Source of the DNA: Flavobacterium palustre
GTDB taxonomy: Bacteria; Bacteroidota; Bacteroidia; Flavobacteriales; Flavobacteriaceae
DNA: 64,000 nucleotides
NCBI RefSeq assembly: GCF_014639535.1
Contig: NZ_BMGA01000003.1
Span: 310,001-374,000, forward strand
Reading direction: 5' to 3'
Positions within the stretch are counted from its first letter, which is position 1; each line of letters opens with the position of its first letter. Below are positions 63,530-64,000 of this stretch, piece after piece. Below the pieces are notes generated by a model. It searched no databases. It saw only the letters and a program-made list of their open reading frames with translations, and was not told the DNA's origin. Position numbers and translations under genes: made by a program.

Positions 63530-64000
63530 CTAATAAAAAGTCCCAAACAATTTAGAAGCCTCGTTATAAGCACTTTCAAAACTCAAAGGATTTAAGTACA
63601 ACTTTTCCTTATTAGCCGTAAAATAAGAAAGTAATTTTTCGGTTGGCATATTTCCTGTCAACTCGTCTTTTGCCATTGGACAACCTCCAAATCCCTGAAT
63701 TGCACCATCAAATCTTCGACAACCCGCCTGATGTGCCGCCTCTATTTTCTCAAACCATTTATCATAAGTGGTATGTAAATGAGCGCCAAACTCAATTTGG
63801 GGATATTTAGGAATCAAATTCAAAAATAAATACTTAATAACTTCCGGAGTAGAACTCCCAATAGTATCTGAAAGCGATAGAATTTTCACGCCCATAACAG
63901 CTAATTTTTCCGTCCATTCGCCTACAATTTCTACATTCCACGGATCTCCGTAAGGATTCCCGAAACCCATAGACAGATAAGCAACTACTTCTTTATTACT
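63530..64000 (-). CDS. hydroxymethylglutaryl-CoA lyase, C-terminal part (cut by window edge)
   Basis: The frame is open to the right window edge. The visible ~156 residues contain MGFGNPYGDPW, LSLSDTIGSSTPEVI, the metal-binding HLHTT and the Cys loop GFGGCPMAKDELTGN that is diagnostic of HMG-CoA lyase. It cleaves HMG-CoA to acetoacetate and acetyl-CoA, usually in leucine breakdown. The N-terminal part of the TIM barrel lies outside. Ends ~65 nt upstream of nothing else on this strand. Confidence 0.88.
   Translation of the reverse strand, partial: SNKEVVAYLSMGFGNPYGDPWNVEIVGEWTEKLAVMGVKILSLSDTIGSSTPEVIKYLFLNLIPKYPQIEFGAHLHTTYDKWFEKIEAAHQAGCRRFDGAIQGFGGCPMAKDELTGNMPTEKLLSYFTANKEKLYLNPLSFESAYNEASKLFGTFY

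Overview
The window is a stretch of an AT-rich Bacteroidota chromosome, almost certainly from a Flavobacterium or close relative. The evidence is Por-type (T9SS) C-terminal sorting, genes without Shine-Dalgarno sequences, promoters of the TTTG / TAnnTTTG type, a 1115-residue SecA, families such as DUF6146, DUF5723, DUF6055 and DUF2795, and many short dispersed inverted repeats in the gaps. No rRNA, tRNA, prophage, transposase or CRISPR array was recognised.

Layout. 1-1606: end of a large T9SS-secreted protein. 1857-6689: a RuBisCO-like protein, a four-carbon acid-sugar kinase, an Asp/Glu-racemase-fold enzyme and a BASS-type transporter, which looks like a catabolic operon for a branched or acid sugar. 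6875-12334: a pectin/oligosaccharide operon (Tat-exported Gfo/Idh oxidoreductase, GH43, GH28, cupin, DUF1080). 12473-18536: housekeeping genes (methyltransferase, ABC ATPase, cobalamin adenosyltransferase, DUF2795, SecA). 18811-20290: two accessory genes (flavodoxin-fold reductase, CPBP protease) bounded by repeats. 20414-24723: small Cys protein, TonB-dependent receptor and PepSY protein, a probable metal or siderophore uptake unit. 24785-31757: TrmH-like methyltransferase, zinc-less sirtuin, purB, Kef-type antiporter, CbpA/CbpM-like pair. 31863-34583: GH78 rhamnosidase. 34726-37183: MarR regulator with two operator palindromes, nitroreductase, two YceI proteins. 38750-46162: complete tryptophan operon preceded by a Trp-rich leader peptide and terminator. 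46434-50861: DUF4062 protein, DUF6055 putative peptidase, alpha/beta hydrolase, VOC protein. 50946-56937: copper-handling cluster (HMA-AraC regulator, CopA ATPase, HMA protein, DUF3347 protein, multicopper oxidase). 57053-64000: ilvD, DUF6146, PH-like protein, guaB, DUF5723, a lipoprotein candidate, and an HMG-CoA lyase cut by the window edge.

How the parts work together. The first 12 kb can be read as one sugar-harvesting region: GH28 and GH43 (and GH78 further on) cleave pectic chains, Gfo/Idh plus DUF1080 may perform 3-keto-glycoside cleavage, and the RuBisCO-like protein with its kinase resembles the enzymes known for apionate-derived 3-oxo-isoapionate. Apiose is a constituent of rhamnogalacturonan II, so the link is attractive, but it is inference.

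The strongest regulatory signals are the trp leader peptide with three consecutive Trp codons directly after a near-consensus promoter, followed by an intrinsic terminator, and the twin palindromes over the marR promoter. The most unusual genome-scale signal is the set of different hairpin-forming repeats that fill many gaps, including most junctions of the trp operon, and that sometimes supply the stop codon of the adjacent gene.
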